Below the pieces are notes generated by a model, which saw nothing but the letters and a program-made list of their open reading frames with translations, made no database searches and was not told where the DNA came from. From Parus major (Eukaryota; Chordata; Aves; Passeriformes; Paridae): 64,000 nucleotides of DNA. The stretch lies in the NCBI RefSeq assembly GCF_001522545.3, contig NC_031772.1, forward strand, positions 3,604,603 through 3,668,602, read 5' to 3'. Shown here piece after piece: positions 12,737 to 26,379 of the stretch (positions are counted from its first letter, which is position 1; every line of letters starts with the position of its first letter). The translations under genes were made by a program, and so were the position numbers.

Positions 12737-15700
12737 GTAAAATGCAATGCTTGAAAATATAGGGTTACAAAAATGGGTCCAGTTAATGATTAGGTTAAAA
12801 ATGATATAAAAAAAAAAATAAAAAATCAGTGTTTTAATATCCTGTAAGAGCAATTAAAATCTGTATTAACATTAGCCCTGGTAGAAAGAGCTTCAGAATT
12901 ATTTCTCATCCACATTAATGAGCCTTTATTATAGAAACCCTGAGGTATTTTATATCTCACATGGAAGAATATAATTAGACACAAATTGATAGGCCTGTGC
13001 CTGGTACAAAATGAGAATTTATAGCAGATGATTGTGAACCTGTTGTCTGCCGAGTTTTACCCCTAGCAAACACATCTGCAGGCAGCGTAACTAATCCCCC
13101 AGAATAATCTGTAACCAATCTGCACAACATTTCCCATTTCCTGCTACACAAACCATCCCAGAGCCAGCCAGGTGCAATCCTTTCCCAGCTTTACCAAACA
13201 CTATTGAACACCTAATGACCTTGACAAAATTATCTGCATTAGGGCTGCGAGTGCTCAGCTCCATCTTCGTGATGACACTGTGTAGCAAAGCAAGACTTTC
13301 AGTAATGAAGACTCATAAAAACGATTTTAGTGTGTTTTCCTAGCTCCCCTATTGCCCTACATACCCTTTTTAATTGTGTTTAACATCAGTTAAGTAATTT
13401 TGAGTTTATTGTGGTGCAGTATTCGATTCAGCTTCCTTCCTGAGAATAAAAATAGTATGAGGCAGTAATGCATTGTCTTACATGTGTCTGAGTTATAGAT
13501 AGAAGCAGAATTATGAATCTACTAAAATAAAGTTCTTGGAGTGTCTGGAAAATACAAATTGCCTTTAGCTAAAAGGTCTGAAAGTACTCACAAGAGTTTA
13601 TTTTGGGAGCTGTATGGTACAACTAGCAGGAAACACTGGATGATGGTAGATACGAATCTCAGCCTCTTCCTCATACAATGGTTCGTGGGGAAAATTATTC
13701 ATGCCTGCCTTGAAAATCTAAGCCAAGACTGACAGTGTTTCATAGCTCATTAACTTCTGTGATACTCTGAGAACAGGAGAATGAGTGTGGATAAAATGTT
13801 TTGTACAAAAATGGCCTCCACTGCTTTTTTCATCCTCTTTCTAAACTGTCAAGTCAGGATCGAGATGTTAAGATTAGGTTTAATTGATGAATGTTCTCCC
13901 TACCTTAGAAAAATACCCGAGTGCTTGGATCTGCCTGTTGAATTATTACATGTATAAGGTATAGGATCAGGAATTCAGCAGAAATTGCCTCCTGAAAACT
14001 GCCTTCAGAAAAAAAACCAAACATTTTCTGATAAAATTCCATTCAGTTGAAATCTCCCTTGCTTAGGTTTGAGGTGCTGTTTCTCGCTTATTGTCTCCTT
14101 GACAGCAAAGAAATGTCGTTCTGAAGTGCCTGTAATGGATCTGACATCCCAGCAAAGGCTCCAAGAGGGGCCCAGCTGCAGCTGCAGGCAGGGAGGAGAT
14201 GCTGCTCCGCAGCCTTGGAGAAGGTCAGCAGGGAAATGACACCTCCCAGTGCCTGCACAAAGTGTGTAAAACCCCCTTTGATCAGGTACCTCTTCATTCT
14301 GTCATGTATTATCTGCAGCTCAGGGAGAGAGAGGGGGGAAGATGGCACATTACAGCTGTTGGACAGATGGGCAAATTAAGGGTGATATTTCTGTGTGCTA
14401 TAGGGCTGTGCAGGCTGCCTCAACCTTTCCCAACTCTTTAAATGTGCTTTTCATTAGAAAAATCTTCATGCTTTTTGCCTAAAATACATTTTTTTCCTTA
14501 CCTTGGAGCATCACAAACCTTTCTTCTTTTACAAGCATTTAAAAGGGGTCGTTCAATGTCATATTTTAACGTGCTGTAAGTGGGAAGGCCTCAGAACATT
14601 AGTGTTTATTTGGAAATAAGGATTCCTGAAACCTCCTCTGGCTTTTTGCCATTCTCTTGAGACAAAAGCATGCAAAAGGCTGAGATTTGAGGTCCTGCTA
14701 GGAGGAAAGTGCCATTTTAATGGCATTAAGTGCTTCTCTTTTAGCAAGTCAGTGCTGAGATCCTATTAATTAGAAAAAAAAAGTGATTTACAGACTAACA
14801 TTATATATGTATTTCAAATGAACAGTGAAAATCCTATAAACAACTCTCAGACTTCTTCCTCTGTTTGACCTGGTTAAAGCAGAATTCATATTTGACAGTA
14901 ATCACAGGAGATAAGACTGTCAAACAACTGGCATTACATTTCAGTTGATATTTAGATAACTAAATATACATTTTTCACTTAATTTTGATCATAATTTATT
15001 TTAATGTCAAAAATGTGGAAAAGTGGGTATATGAAACAGCAAGTTTTCAAACCTTGCAGTATAAAAGTTTAAACATAGATTTTTACATGTTTTCCAACTT
15101 TTTTCCTATGGGGGAGCAGCAGATTAAAATCAGCCACTGAACCCTAAATCTCAAACAATAAAGTTCTGTTTGGCCCAGAAAATGAGGGGGATTGAGCATC
15201 CTGATGCAAATTCTCTGGAATATTTCAGATAAAAATGATATTAAAGGCATAAACTCAAGCAATCACTTGTTCTTGATCACAGTCACTTTAAAAGCCAAAA
15301 ATGGACAGTTTAGTGCCAAGGTAGCTGACAGGGAGACTATTTCAAGTTTTCTTATTCTTACTGGTGTCTCCCTGGCATTTTTGGAGATGAAAAATAAAAG
15401 ACAAACAATAATCTTCATAAGGTTTTCCATCCTGATTAGAACTCTAGAAACAATAGGAAGTTAGATGGAACATTCTGGTATAAGCTGCTTTTGCCTGACC
15501 ATTGCTAATCACAGGGTAATTCCTGTGCTGTGAGGAGAAGAATTAACAGAGCTCACAATTAATCTCTTTAACACAGCTGATGAAACAAAGTAAAATATTT
15601 ATGAGAGATAAAGTAGATTTCCTCTTTCAGTGTTTACTCTCATGTTTGCTTAAATAAACTCCTACTCCCTTAAGATATAGTGACATTTCTGACTAAACTG

Positions 15701-16959
15701 AAGCTATTGATCATAGAATTAAAGTTTATATCATGTCCAAATATTTTAAGATAGAATGGAAAGTCAATATTAAGTACAATTTAAGTCCAACAAGTAGATT
15801 ACAAATATGGTTGTTTTTAATAAATCATCTAACACTAACAGCTAGATTTAGCTAATATTTTTTTTAATTTATCTGAAGATCTCTTTTGCTTAGCTTCTTC
15901 AATGCCTACTAACTTCATTTATCAAACAGAAAGACAGAAGATCCAAAATCATAAAATAAATCTGTCTCGTACTTCCAGGACTCAGTACCTCATGATCATA
16001 TCTGATGTGTCCATACCATGGAAAGAAAAGAATACTACACAAAAATTAAAAGGTTTCTTATTCACACAATGCCATTGCTTTTTGCTGGTTTGCATTCCAC
16101 ATAATTTAATTTGAATTCCTGATGTAGTAATAAAAGGCATACTAGGCACAGGAAAAGTTAACTTTTTTTTTCTTTCAACTTCTAAAATATCATATTCTAT
16201 TTAATATTTGAATATTTACAAGCCCTAAATCATGAGACTTAAACTTCCCCCTGCCCCCAGAGCTTTTCAACTTTTAGAGTTTTTAGATAAAGTTCCCATT
16301 GATCGAGAGCTTTAATGCTCTAATGCAAACATTCTGTATGGTGTGTGTTGGCTTTGTTCCACATGAAATTTCAAGACACTCAAATGATCTAAAATCAACA
16401 TGACACATATTGAATGCATTGGAAAGAAGTCAAGTGACAAGCCTGAAAATGAAAAGAAATTGCTGAGCAGGTGAGCTCCCCAGGTCTTAGGGGGACTGTC
16501 TTGTCTCTCATATGTCTGTGTTACACAAAACTGAAAATATCCCTGTCAAAATGCCTTGGTTCCCCACCTGGGAAATGGCAAATAAAGCAAACACTCGATT
16601 GTGACCGTGTGGGGTCTCAGGGCTGGACTAGAGCAGAATGTGAATGGTTCAGACCCCAGGTACACTCCTGGCAAGCAGCTCTAAAGCCTGTACTTGATAC
16701 ATCTTGTGCTCATCAAGTCGCACATTCCTTCCTTAAGGCTGTTGTAGGTTTCTTTGCTTGTTTTCAGGTTCTCACCATCTCTTCCACACCAGATTCCCAC
16801 ACAGGCCTCTCATACTGAGGTACCTCAGCACCTCCTTCCAGCCAGAATCTCCATTTCTTCCCACAGAGAGACTGGAAAACAACTTCACACCGAGAATAAA
16901 CTCAGGAAAATTTAATTCACTACCAAAACCAATGGCCAAAACTAACAACCCATGATTGT
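12737..16959. other. Non-coding stretch
   Basis: Apart from the block at 13026-13290, this is ordinary AT-rich DNA with no recognisable gene, RNA gene or transposon. An A-rich run lies at about 12809-12826. A slightly GC-richer interval at 16470-16870 carries overlapping frames on both strands without domain content. Confidence 0.5.
13026..13290. promoter_or_regulatory. Possible conserved non-coding element
   Basis: Compared with its surroundings this segment is compositionally complex, with few simple runs, several scattered CpGs and candidate factor motifs: TAATCC at 13092-13097, CCAAT at 13116-13120, and CCTAATGACCTTGAC near 13211-13225. Reading frames are closed on the plus strand; a 65-codon frame on the minus strand shows no domain. 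The call is a guess from texture, because conservation cannot be assessed here. Confidence 0.22.
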
Positions 16960-16979
16960 GGGTGGGGTGGGGGTGAGGG
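16960..16979 (+). other. Compact G-quadruplex motif
   Basis: Four G-runs of 3, 4, 5 and 3 bases are separated by loops T, T and TGA on the plus strand. This satisfies the canonical G3+N1-7 pattern with very short loops, a class that usually folds stably in vitro. It is isolated in AT-rich DNA with no promoter or CpG island beside it. Confidence 0.75.
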
Positions 16980-19900
16980 TGCTCCTGCCACACTGGCACA
17001 AATTAAATATCAGCTTTCATGTAAAACATTTTAGCTATGCAGTGCCACCAGGTTGGATTTGACAGCTGGATTTTAACAAAATCCCACCAGCTTCTTTTCC
17101 TTCCATCACTTCTGGGTTCCAAAAGGAACTGAAATGTTCCAGTGATCTGGTACCTAGCAAACAGACATGGTGCTTGAGAAACCACCTTTGTAGCAAAATT
17201 GATGTATTTCTCAATCCTCAATTCCTCAGTGCCTCAATCTCAGGGTAAACCCAGAGCCAATGTTCTTTGGACTGGATAAACATAAATAATTTCAGGTAAT
17301 GTGGAGGTAATTGTATGTGTCAGGTAATTGCATTATTGTTTGTATGTATTTGTACATGTATTATAGACAGAATTATCTAAGTGAGGGAATGTTTTGGTGG
17401 AAATTTTGGAGAAAAAAGAGCAGGTATTTTGGTAGGGAACTGTTCTAGACACAGACAGGACCATGGCCTTCCAGAGTGTTTCACAAGGCACATTGCTGAC
17501 TCCAGAGAAAACACAGAACAGCAATTTCTTCTGACATCTCTTTCCATGATCTGCTGTTCCATTTCAAGTCCCTGAGTAAGAAAACTGAAAGGCAGAGCTG
17601 TTGCAAAGGGCTTGGAACATGCACTGGCTGTGAAGATCAGTGGGAATGAGGCAGCCAAAAAATCTCAGAGCTCCATTTTGAATTTTGGAATAGAGAGAAA
17701 TGGGATTACACTTTTGAAGGCAGAAGTAAGTGCCTTGACTCTCACCAGTCCTTATTAATTGCTGGTAGGTGCTTAGAATCCAGCTTCAGTGTTTGCACAA
17801 AGGTTTTTTTGTCAAAATAGGACACGTAGCCCCCAGAGAGAAGCATCTTTGTACAGATGATGTTTTGCTGAGCAGTTCTCTATGCAAATCCATACAAGAA
17901 TTTTAACTGGAAGAGGAACATTAGTACTGTAATTATAAGGAGTCAGTTAAAAAATACCTAATTTCGTGATGGTTCCAGAACAGCAAAAACAAGCTTTGCC
18001 CCTAAAGCAGCAAGGGAATTAATTGGAGGAATTCTCAGTAATTTGCTTATCACTCTATGAGTTCAGATACCTGGACCCAGTTCAAGTTAATTCAGTCATG
18101 GCTGTGGGAAAAAATGCCTATTTATTACTCTCTCCCTATAGCTTTTGTGTGAAATGGGTTTTTTCTTTCTTTCCACCTTATTAAAAGCCTTTCATCTCCT
18201 AAAATCAATGAAGCTATCAGCTGGGAATTGTTTGGCTTAAGTCAGGGTTTCTTTATAAGTTTTGCACACAGTCTTTTGTGTGTTTCCTTCTTAAAATTCA
18301 TTTCATTTGTTTTGCTCAGATATTATTTTACCCTAGAAGAATTTTTCTTTTACCTGTTCGACAGATGGACAGCCAGATTTATCTGTGCCCATCTATAAAC
18401 ATGTGCCTTCTGCACACAACTAAACAGCTGACCTGTGTAAAAAAGTCTTGTCTTGCCCTTTCTGCCCATCAAATATCTCTTTTTTTCCATCTTTCCATTG
18501 TTCTTACTTTTTTCAATTTTCATTGAAAATGCTGAGGGTGGAGGGTGGATGTCCTGGCTGGCCAGTACAGAGAGGTGGATTTGAGATCCACTTGTCTTCT
18601 TTCACTGCAAAAATTAATTTCTATCTCCCACTCCTTGTAGTCACTGACTTCTATAAAGCTCCCAGACCTTTTGTCTTTGAGATGTCTCCTTTTCCAGCTT
18701 TTAATGGTTGATATTGGTGAATAATTTCAGAATTATTTCAAGGATAGATCTGATAAAAACCACTTACCTTGTTTTCTTAGAGAGACAAGATAAAAATATT
18801 AAACAAATACACCAAGAAACACTTTTTTTTCCCCCCAGTCTATTGTATTTTATTCATGCTGACACTCCAAAGAACAACTGAATTAACATATTGAGTGTAA
18901 AGCCCAAGTGAAACAAAAGCAGTAAAAAAGCTGAGACCAGAGCCTTTGCTGATGAAAGAAAAGAAGGTGTTTATAATATTTTCTTTTGGAGACATGAAAG
19001 GAGTCCATGCAGAGGACAGTAATTAAGTAACTTACTAATGAACATCTAATTAAATATTTAGAGAAGGGTGGAGAATATCTTGTGTGGAAAATCTCACAAG
19101 GGATACAAAACCCCAAGGGATGGTGAGGGTATGAAAAAGGGATCAAGTCAGTGGAGAGACACCAAAGAAAGGAAATGAAAGGACATTCAATAATGGTTTA
19201 GAAAGAAAAATAAAAGTAGATAATCAACAACACAAAAGTGTTTAGAAAGCCTGTATATTTCAGGCATTTTCCCCCAGTTTCTTGTTTAGTTTTTAAATCT
19301 TTTTAGATGTGTGTGTACTATGCTTGAAACCCTTATGCATCAAGACATTTTGTTTTCCCAGAGCCTCAGGATGTCCTCTTTAATTCTGGTTAGTGGTTAT
19401 TAACACTGACACCATTGTCATGCTAATTGAAAAGTCAAATTTTAAGCCTGAGTACTTAAAGAACCTTTGGCACTTTTTTATGTAATTCTCAAAAAAATTG
19501 CTTGGGAAAATCAACAGTGTTGGAAATACTTTCATATTAGAAATTATTAGAGTAAAATAAGTTGCTGTCTCTACTGAATTGAGCTTTGTTGTTTCTGGTG
19601 AGCGTTGCTGTGACTGTTTGTAGAAAGCTGTTCTTTAAGTATAAAGTACACAAATAAATATTAAGGAGAAACAGTAGCTTAAACATGAGGTGAGTTAAAC
19701 AAGGGCAGCGCTGACTTTGTACAGAAGGGAAAAATCCTGATGTCTTCCCCAGGATTTGACAGTGACATGCTGTTAGGTATTAGTTAAATCACTGGGGGAA
19801 AAACATGTTTGTGTCTCATTAGCATCAAAGACAAAGCCATGGTGTCCTCACTTACCCTTTTCTGGGCCCTACCTACAGTGGCTCTTTAGAACTCTGAATT

Positions 19901-22900
19901 ATTGAAGGGACACAAGAACAATTCTGTGTTAAGCCATAAAACACAGCCAAAATGCCTCAGGATATAGAAATAACATAACTGGCTTTTTCAAGCTCAGAGC
20001 TTGAATTTATAAACCCAAGTCAACTTTGCCTGATGCCACACAGACCAGGATTCTGGATCAGGAAGGTTGAGGATATTTGGAGACACCTGAGTGTCTGCTT
20101 TGCACTGCTATAGTCAACACATGTCCCCCTGCTTTCATTGTTAGATAATTGTATCCACAGCAAGAAAAGAAAGAAGAGGCTGCAGACCTGTGCTGCAAGG
20201 CAGACCTGTGAGGGCAGCAGCACAAATCTGTCCCTTAGGCTGGGACAGAGTGTGAGACAGCAAATCTCTTCAGGATTCCTGAGTGCAGTGCCCTGAATTC
20301 CCTGAAACCTTTCCCATTCATTCCCATGAATTCCTCACAGGCTGCTCCATTGTCAAACAAGTGTGTATCCATCACTAAGGAAAACACATCTTTCCCAATT
20401 TATTACCTTTCATTGCTGCTGCTCTCCCACTGCCTTTAAAACACCACACATCCAACAGGCTACAGCTCTGTAGTTCCTTATGTTTGATAAAGCAGAGCCC
20501 CTTTACCTTTTTATTTCTCATAAATGTTAGATTTGCTTCTATTTCCATTCTGTTGTAATCTGGATTTTACAGTGAATATAAAAGCCAGCGTGGAGTTCCA
20601 TGAACACTTCCAGACAGCTTGTGGGGTTTTTTTTTCTTGTCAGAATGTGTGGTTATTACAAATGGGAATGTTCTAGGACCTCATTAATGAGCAGTGAATA
20701 CAAACTGAGAAAACCTCTTTTTTTCACCTCCCCTCAGCATATGAGATTTGCCTTTAGAGATTTTGATGGAGTGGATATTTTAGGGGGTTTCTATATATAT
20801 GATTTTTTTTATATTCAAATACGAAAAGAAATTCTCTTCTGAAAGAAGAAATCATGTGTGAAGCAGAGAAAGGAGAATGGTTAATGAGAGAAAGGAGCAG
20901 GCACAAGGCAGTAGTGAGCAGAATAAGTGGATTTCTGTCAGAGGTTTTATAAGCACTGAATTTCTGTGAGCAACCAGTGTTTCTTATTGCAGTGGAGCTG
21001 ATATAGTGTCAGTTGTCATTATTAATAAAAAGAGTTATAAATTACTTGGCTGAAATACAGATCCTGTACTCCTAAAGTCAATGGGAGCACATGTCAGTTC
21101 CTTAACATACCACAGTGAATAGCTCTGGATCCACAATGCAGAAAGTTAATTTTTCTCCTGTTATTTTTGGAGAAAGACTGTGTGTACCCTATATGTCATT
21201 TAAACATTTTATGCCTTTAATTTGTCATACTCTGGTGTAGAGATAGGGTCAAAGAGGACGTTTCACTTACTCTTTCTGCTGGTGTTCTTCCAGACACTGA
21301 GTAGAATAGCAGAATTTCATAGTTTGTATTAATTATGGATCCAGTTAGGTTGCTATAATCATTATGACATTCAAATAATATTTAAAATTATTACATCAAT
21401 GTTATTTATAAGGTCAGGCATGTCACAGCTCTGTTTTTATTAAAATTAAAGACACCACCGCTCTAGGGTAATAAGCTTTTAGATTGCTTATTGTCATTTA
21501 AGGGCACATATAATTGTGGTCTATGGTACTTAAACTGGAAATATTATCTTCATGTTAGGATTAGAGAAATGCTTTCTGATTACCATAAATCTTTCCAAGT
21601 CTATCATACTTCACCATTAGCTGGAGATATTTGGTTATGTCTTGTTAAGTAGCCTTTGCACAGCTTTTCTGTCTGTTGGTTCCAAGAGCTGCACTTTTAG
21701 AACATCTTTTATTCAATTTTCTTCTGACATATAATTATGGTAAATAATTTTTAGAAACATATAGTCTCAGACCATGTTCATAACAAAGATGGGAATTTTT
21801 CTTTCTATTCCTTCACTTTGAAGAGCTGCTAATTCTGCTACAGACTTATTTAGATATCAATTGTAATTGAGCTGCTTCATCCAGTTAGGGGAGGTGTCTG
21901 ATGGAAGAACTGATCGTTGCACCACATAAAAATCAGTTTGGAAGTTCTGTCAGCACTTTTGGACTGACCAAATTATACATACAGAGGATGAATATCCAAA
22001 AAAAAATAAAAATCAAAAATCTTACCGATTCCACTGTTGTTAAACAATTAAATAATCTATTCCTTTCATTTTATCAATAAAATTGACTCAGGGTATGTTT
22101 GTACCAATGCTTAAAACCAAATAGCATGGCTGTGAATACATGAATTTACCACTCTTTACTAGAAGACAGTCCAGCTCAATTTTATGGTTCCAGTTTAGGA
22201 TTTCAAGGTTAAGAAATGCACTGTAAGTTATTTACAAAGGATGTAAAAGTGGCTGAAAGCAAAATTCAGTAAGATCTCAGAGCAGAGCTTGAAAGGCTCC
22301 TGTTTCTCCAAGAATTGGATCATTGATAAATGTGGTGTTGGCTCTCCTTACTGCAGCTCAAATATGAGGTCATGATGACACTTGGGTCACCCAGGGCACA
22401 GAGAAATTTTCCTTTATCTTTAATATCCAACTGTGAAGCAGTTGCTGGGATCGAGGCTAAGACAGATGGGGCACTGAGGAAACAGGAAGTGCAAACACAA
22501 ATATTCCTGAAAATTGCAGCCTCGGACTCCCTGGTGCTGTCACATGGGCTGGGCAATACATTGAAACTAGATTTTTGGAGTATTTTCTTTTAGCATTTGC
22601 TACATATTTTCCAGTTTCAACTCACTTCGTGGGCTGACATTGGAGTAGTTTATTCTTAATCACTTGGTTTTGTTCCCACCACAGGTGTGTGCTGCTTTTC
22701 AATGTGGATGCTGATTTACAAGCACTGAGCAAGTTTTCAAATGAAAAAGAAATAGAAAAGCCCCAAACCACACCAAATTACTTTTCAACAATGGGTTGCT
22801 TTTCTACATCTTCTAATTTAATGTTTGAGCAAAGTTGCAATCAGAAAATGGAATTACTATCCTGAACTGAGAAAGATAAAATCAATACTTGTAACAGTTA

Positions 22901-24660
22901 TTGCTAACCATGTAGTGCTTATAGATTTAAATATAGAAACAGTTTATTCTGTGGTATTTACCAGTGTCAGAGCCAAGAGACTTCCACAAGCAGGAAAACA
23001 GTGGGTGAGTGACAATAAAACCACAGATACCTGATGGTTTGTAATATTGTGGATGTGGTTGAACAAGGAATTTAATTGTAAAATACAGAAATAAAAACGT
23101 AAGTACAAATAAAAATAAAAAGCTCCTTCTAATTTTTCTGTGCTTGGTTCCCTAATGGAGCTTTAACCTATAAACACTGAATCCAGTCACTGTAGCTCAA
23201 GGTATACAACTGTTGTTCAAACTTTTATATTGCTTTATGCAATAATAACAGGAAGAGCATTTCCTGAGTAGAGCAGAAGCTCAGTCTGGAACATCTGTAA
23301 ATCCAAATGCATTTTGCTAAAAATGGGTTTGCTTGATTTTTAAAAGCATATGGTTAAAAAGCAGAGGCTGCATCCTGCATTGCATAAAAATGCAAATACG
23401 ATGTGCTGAATACAGTAGGTAAAATCCTGGCAGAGCTTTCACTGACTTCATCAGTTTTGATGTTGAGAATTTAGTTAGTGACTCTAATCAGATGATTCAC
23501 ATTATTGCTCACTGTAGCAATAACACAGAGTGCAGGAGATAACCAAATCTGGCATGGATGCAAGCTATATTTACTGCTGGTGTGTCTCTGCTTTTAGCAC
23601 TTTGCTGTAATGGCTTGATCATTAGGTCATAATGATTTGAATTAAAAAAAAAATCCCTATAAACAGCTTTATGTGCAGCTTTCAGGACAATTTAAGTGAC
23701 AGTGCCAAACTTGAAGGGTTTGTCACAGAAGAAGAAAAACTTACTGTAAACAACTATGAGTTTTGCAGATAAAAGGATGATTAAACTCTGCTTCTCTCTC
23801 CTATTAATTATTATGAAAATTATTATTATTATTATTATGAAAATTATTTTCCTGCAAAAGGAAGCATCTCCTCTCAGCATTAAAAGTTCTGGGAAAGGTG
23901 GTGTAGGCTCTCTGCTGGATCCATCAGCAGCCAGTCAGCCAGCACTGCCCACCTTGGCTCCCTGTGGGAGCTCCCTGCTGCTCCTGTTCCATGGGAAGCA
24001 GCCAATTAGAAGTAGATAAAAGGGAAAATTTTCCAGAAGGCAAGTATCAAAAGCCTGCCTAACCAGGAGGTAAGTCTTCAGAGAGGAAGGAAATTCTTCC
24101 TTGAGTCTGAGAACACTTTTATCATGCTGAAGTGTATAGCCTGGAAAGCTCTCGTAGGATTGGACATGGTCTAGCACAGTATTTGATAACACTACATCAC
24201 CATAGGAACCTGGATATTGGTCTTAATCACAAAAGATTCGAGTTTTTGACTGCTGTCCAATCTATTCAGTGAAATATCTGCCCAAAGATCCCTGTTTTGT
24301 AGCTTACTGATATTTTTTAAGAAGGGAAAATACAGATGTAAGAAAAAGAAATTAATATTTGGAACATAAGCTCTTTTGATAGGAGAAGTGAATAAATAAC
24401 TAGTTCCCAGATTTTTTTCAGAAAAACAAATTAACTGAATGCAAATACATTAAAAATTGTATCAAGGGTGTAAACACCAAGAGAGTTAAAATGAAATCCC
24501 ACATGAGAAACAAAGGAAGCAAGCTTCATTTAAACACAAGTGTCTTATCTACTATGGGTAACCATCTAATCTATAAAATACTGATCATGGTCCAAAACCT
24601 CCTGACATCTCTCAGGTGGAGTGTTCTTTGAGAGGGACAGATAATCATCTCTGCTTTTAT
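16980..24660. other. AT-rich non-coding stretch
   Basis: No gene can be supported. Short frames on both strands are unlinked and domain-free. Poly-T/poly-C runs lie at 18824-18837. A GC-richer stretch at 23900-24000 has no recognisable content. TATA-like strings occur (for example near 20578) but nothing downstream looks transcribed. Confidence 0.55.
23810..23839. repeat. Short (ATT)n trinucleotide repeat
   Basis: An impure ATT/TTA array of about 30 bp, with GAAAATTAT interruptions on both sides that repeat each other. Confidence 0.8.
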
Positions 24661-24910
24661 CTTGGTGCAGCAGCGGTGCCCCAGAGCCATGCTGAAAGTT
24701 TACAGAACACAAGTGAACTTTCCGCTCTCATGATCAGCTTGAAACCCGGCTCGTGTTACCTTTGATATTTCTCTCTGTAGTGTTTGTACAGAGCGATGAA
24801 GCAGCAGATGCACGTTTTGTTTTCCAGTAGTTCTTTCATTATTATTCAGCTGAGCAGTGCACGGTGCAGTCAGGTTGAGATTATGCCCTTAACGACGATA
24901 AAAGCACCAA
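24661..24910. promoter_or_regulatory. Possible conserved non-coding element
   Basis: A complex block of about 250 bp with unusual CpG retention (CAGCGG, CCGCTC, CCCGGCTCG, GAGCGA, CACGTT, CACGG, AACGACG) inside AT-rich, CpG-depleted DNA. It contains a TCF/LEF-like CCTTTGAT at about 24760-24767 and an inverted GTGCACGGTGCA arrangement near 24859-24870. No open frame or splice pattern explains it. Retained CpGs suggest either low germline methylation or selection. Confidence 0.28.
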
Positions 24911-25615
24911 AAAATTCTGGTCTCAAATAGTTTCAAATCAAGTTTTGAAACTGTTTAAGTAAATAGGCATGATGTGATTTCAAGCAAAGCCATTGATGTA
25001 AATAGAGAAATTCAAATTGAAAATTTAATCCTGTTTATGTTGATTTTACTGTTTGATTGAGAATTTCCATGAAATTTGGTTATTCACCTTAAATGGACAG
25101 ATTTGGTCATTATTGATTAAAAAAATTAGTTGAATTAAATATTTCATTGATGTTGTGTAGAATTTTGTATACAAGACAATAAAGACCAACGTGAAATACA
25201 ACCTGAGGCACTGACCAGCGCATAAATATATATAAATGTCTTTGTTCCTGTGGGAATCAGTAAATTGATCTCTGGTGTTCAAAATTTCTTAGAGTTCATA
25301 TTTTAGACATAAGAAAAAAATAATCCTAATACCTAGAAACAGTAAAACCATAAAATACACAAGTTAAATGAGAAAATTAATATATTCCTGGATGAGTCTT
25401 TGAAATGGGAGTTAAGAATAATGTAACATTTGACATTAAAATTGCATGATGAATTAGGTTAATTAACTGGAAAAGTTAATAATCTCCAGAGCCCCATAGC
25501 TTTTGGAAAGGAAGATGACAAAGAGTATCTCAAAACCAGTAAAATTCCTTATTCATACAGATGTCTCATTACAGCCATGGAGAGGTCTGTGGTTGGGCTG
25601 GTTTTCCAACACTGC

Positions 25616-25700
<85 letters not shown>

Positions 25701-25721
25701 ATTGTTATTGTTATTGTTATT
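25616..25721. repeat. Compound microsatellite (TTA)n-(TTG)n-(ATTGTT)n
   Basis: About nine TTA units (25618-25644) change abruptly to about 18 TTG units (25645-25700). These are followed by ATTGTT hexamers (to about 25721) that combine both motifs. The open frames through it (poly-Leu, poly-Val, poly-Cys and, on the minus strand, poly-Thr) are repeat artefacts. The uninterrupted TTG run suggests a length-variable locus. Confidence 0.97.
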
Positions 25722-26379
25722 ATATAAATATTATTATAGAGACCTCTCACTCACCTGTCAATACAGATTTTAAGAAGCAGTTTGATCACAGTTCTATATT
25801 CTCTTCTTCCTAGAAATATATGTAAATTTGCATTGAACCTTACTGGTCTCTGAGTTTTACAGCTTAACGTGTGCTGATATTTTTGGCACTTTGTTTTGCC
25901 ATAAGAAATACAATGTGTTGTGTATCTACTTGTATGAATAAATTTGTTTTCGAATTCTGTAGGAACCTTAGAAATACCATAAAATTTTGTGAAACAAATA
26001 TATTTCCTTCTGTCCTCATTTCACAGTGGAATGGAGAATTAGAATCATAACTTTTCCTGACCTGAAAGATTTTTTAAAAAAAAAATAAATTGTTGAGCCT
26101 GCAGTATGGTTATTTCAAACAGAAACATTAATTTTATTTCTAAAAAATAAAAAAGGCAGTAAAACTACCATCCACATCCACTTCAGTTTTCAGTGCAATC
26201 TTAGTAAGGATCATAATGCAAGCATTTAACTTCAGATGAGGAAATTTGGGCAGTGATGAGGATGTGGAGTAACGAGCACTTAGCCTGGCAAAATAATATC
26301 AGCAATATTTGAGGAGAGCTTTGTGTTTCATCCTGCACTGGATGTACGTTCATTTTCTTGTCCTTTACCTGCCACAGCT
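25722..26379. other. AT-rich non-coding stretch
   Basis: No gene or repeat family seen. There is a T6A10-type run at about 26069-26085 and an A-rich patch around 26143-26153. Confidence 0.6.

Noticed and set aside
25503..25813. Frames encoding poly-Leu, poly-Val, poly-Cys and poly-Thr
   Set aside because: They are translations of the TTA/TTG microsatellite.
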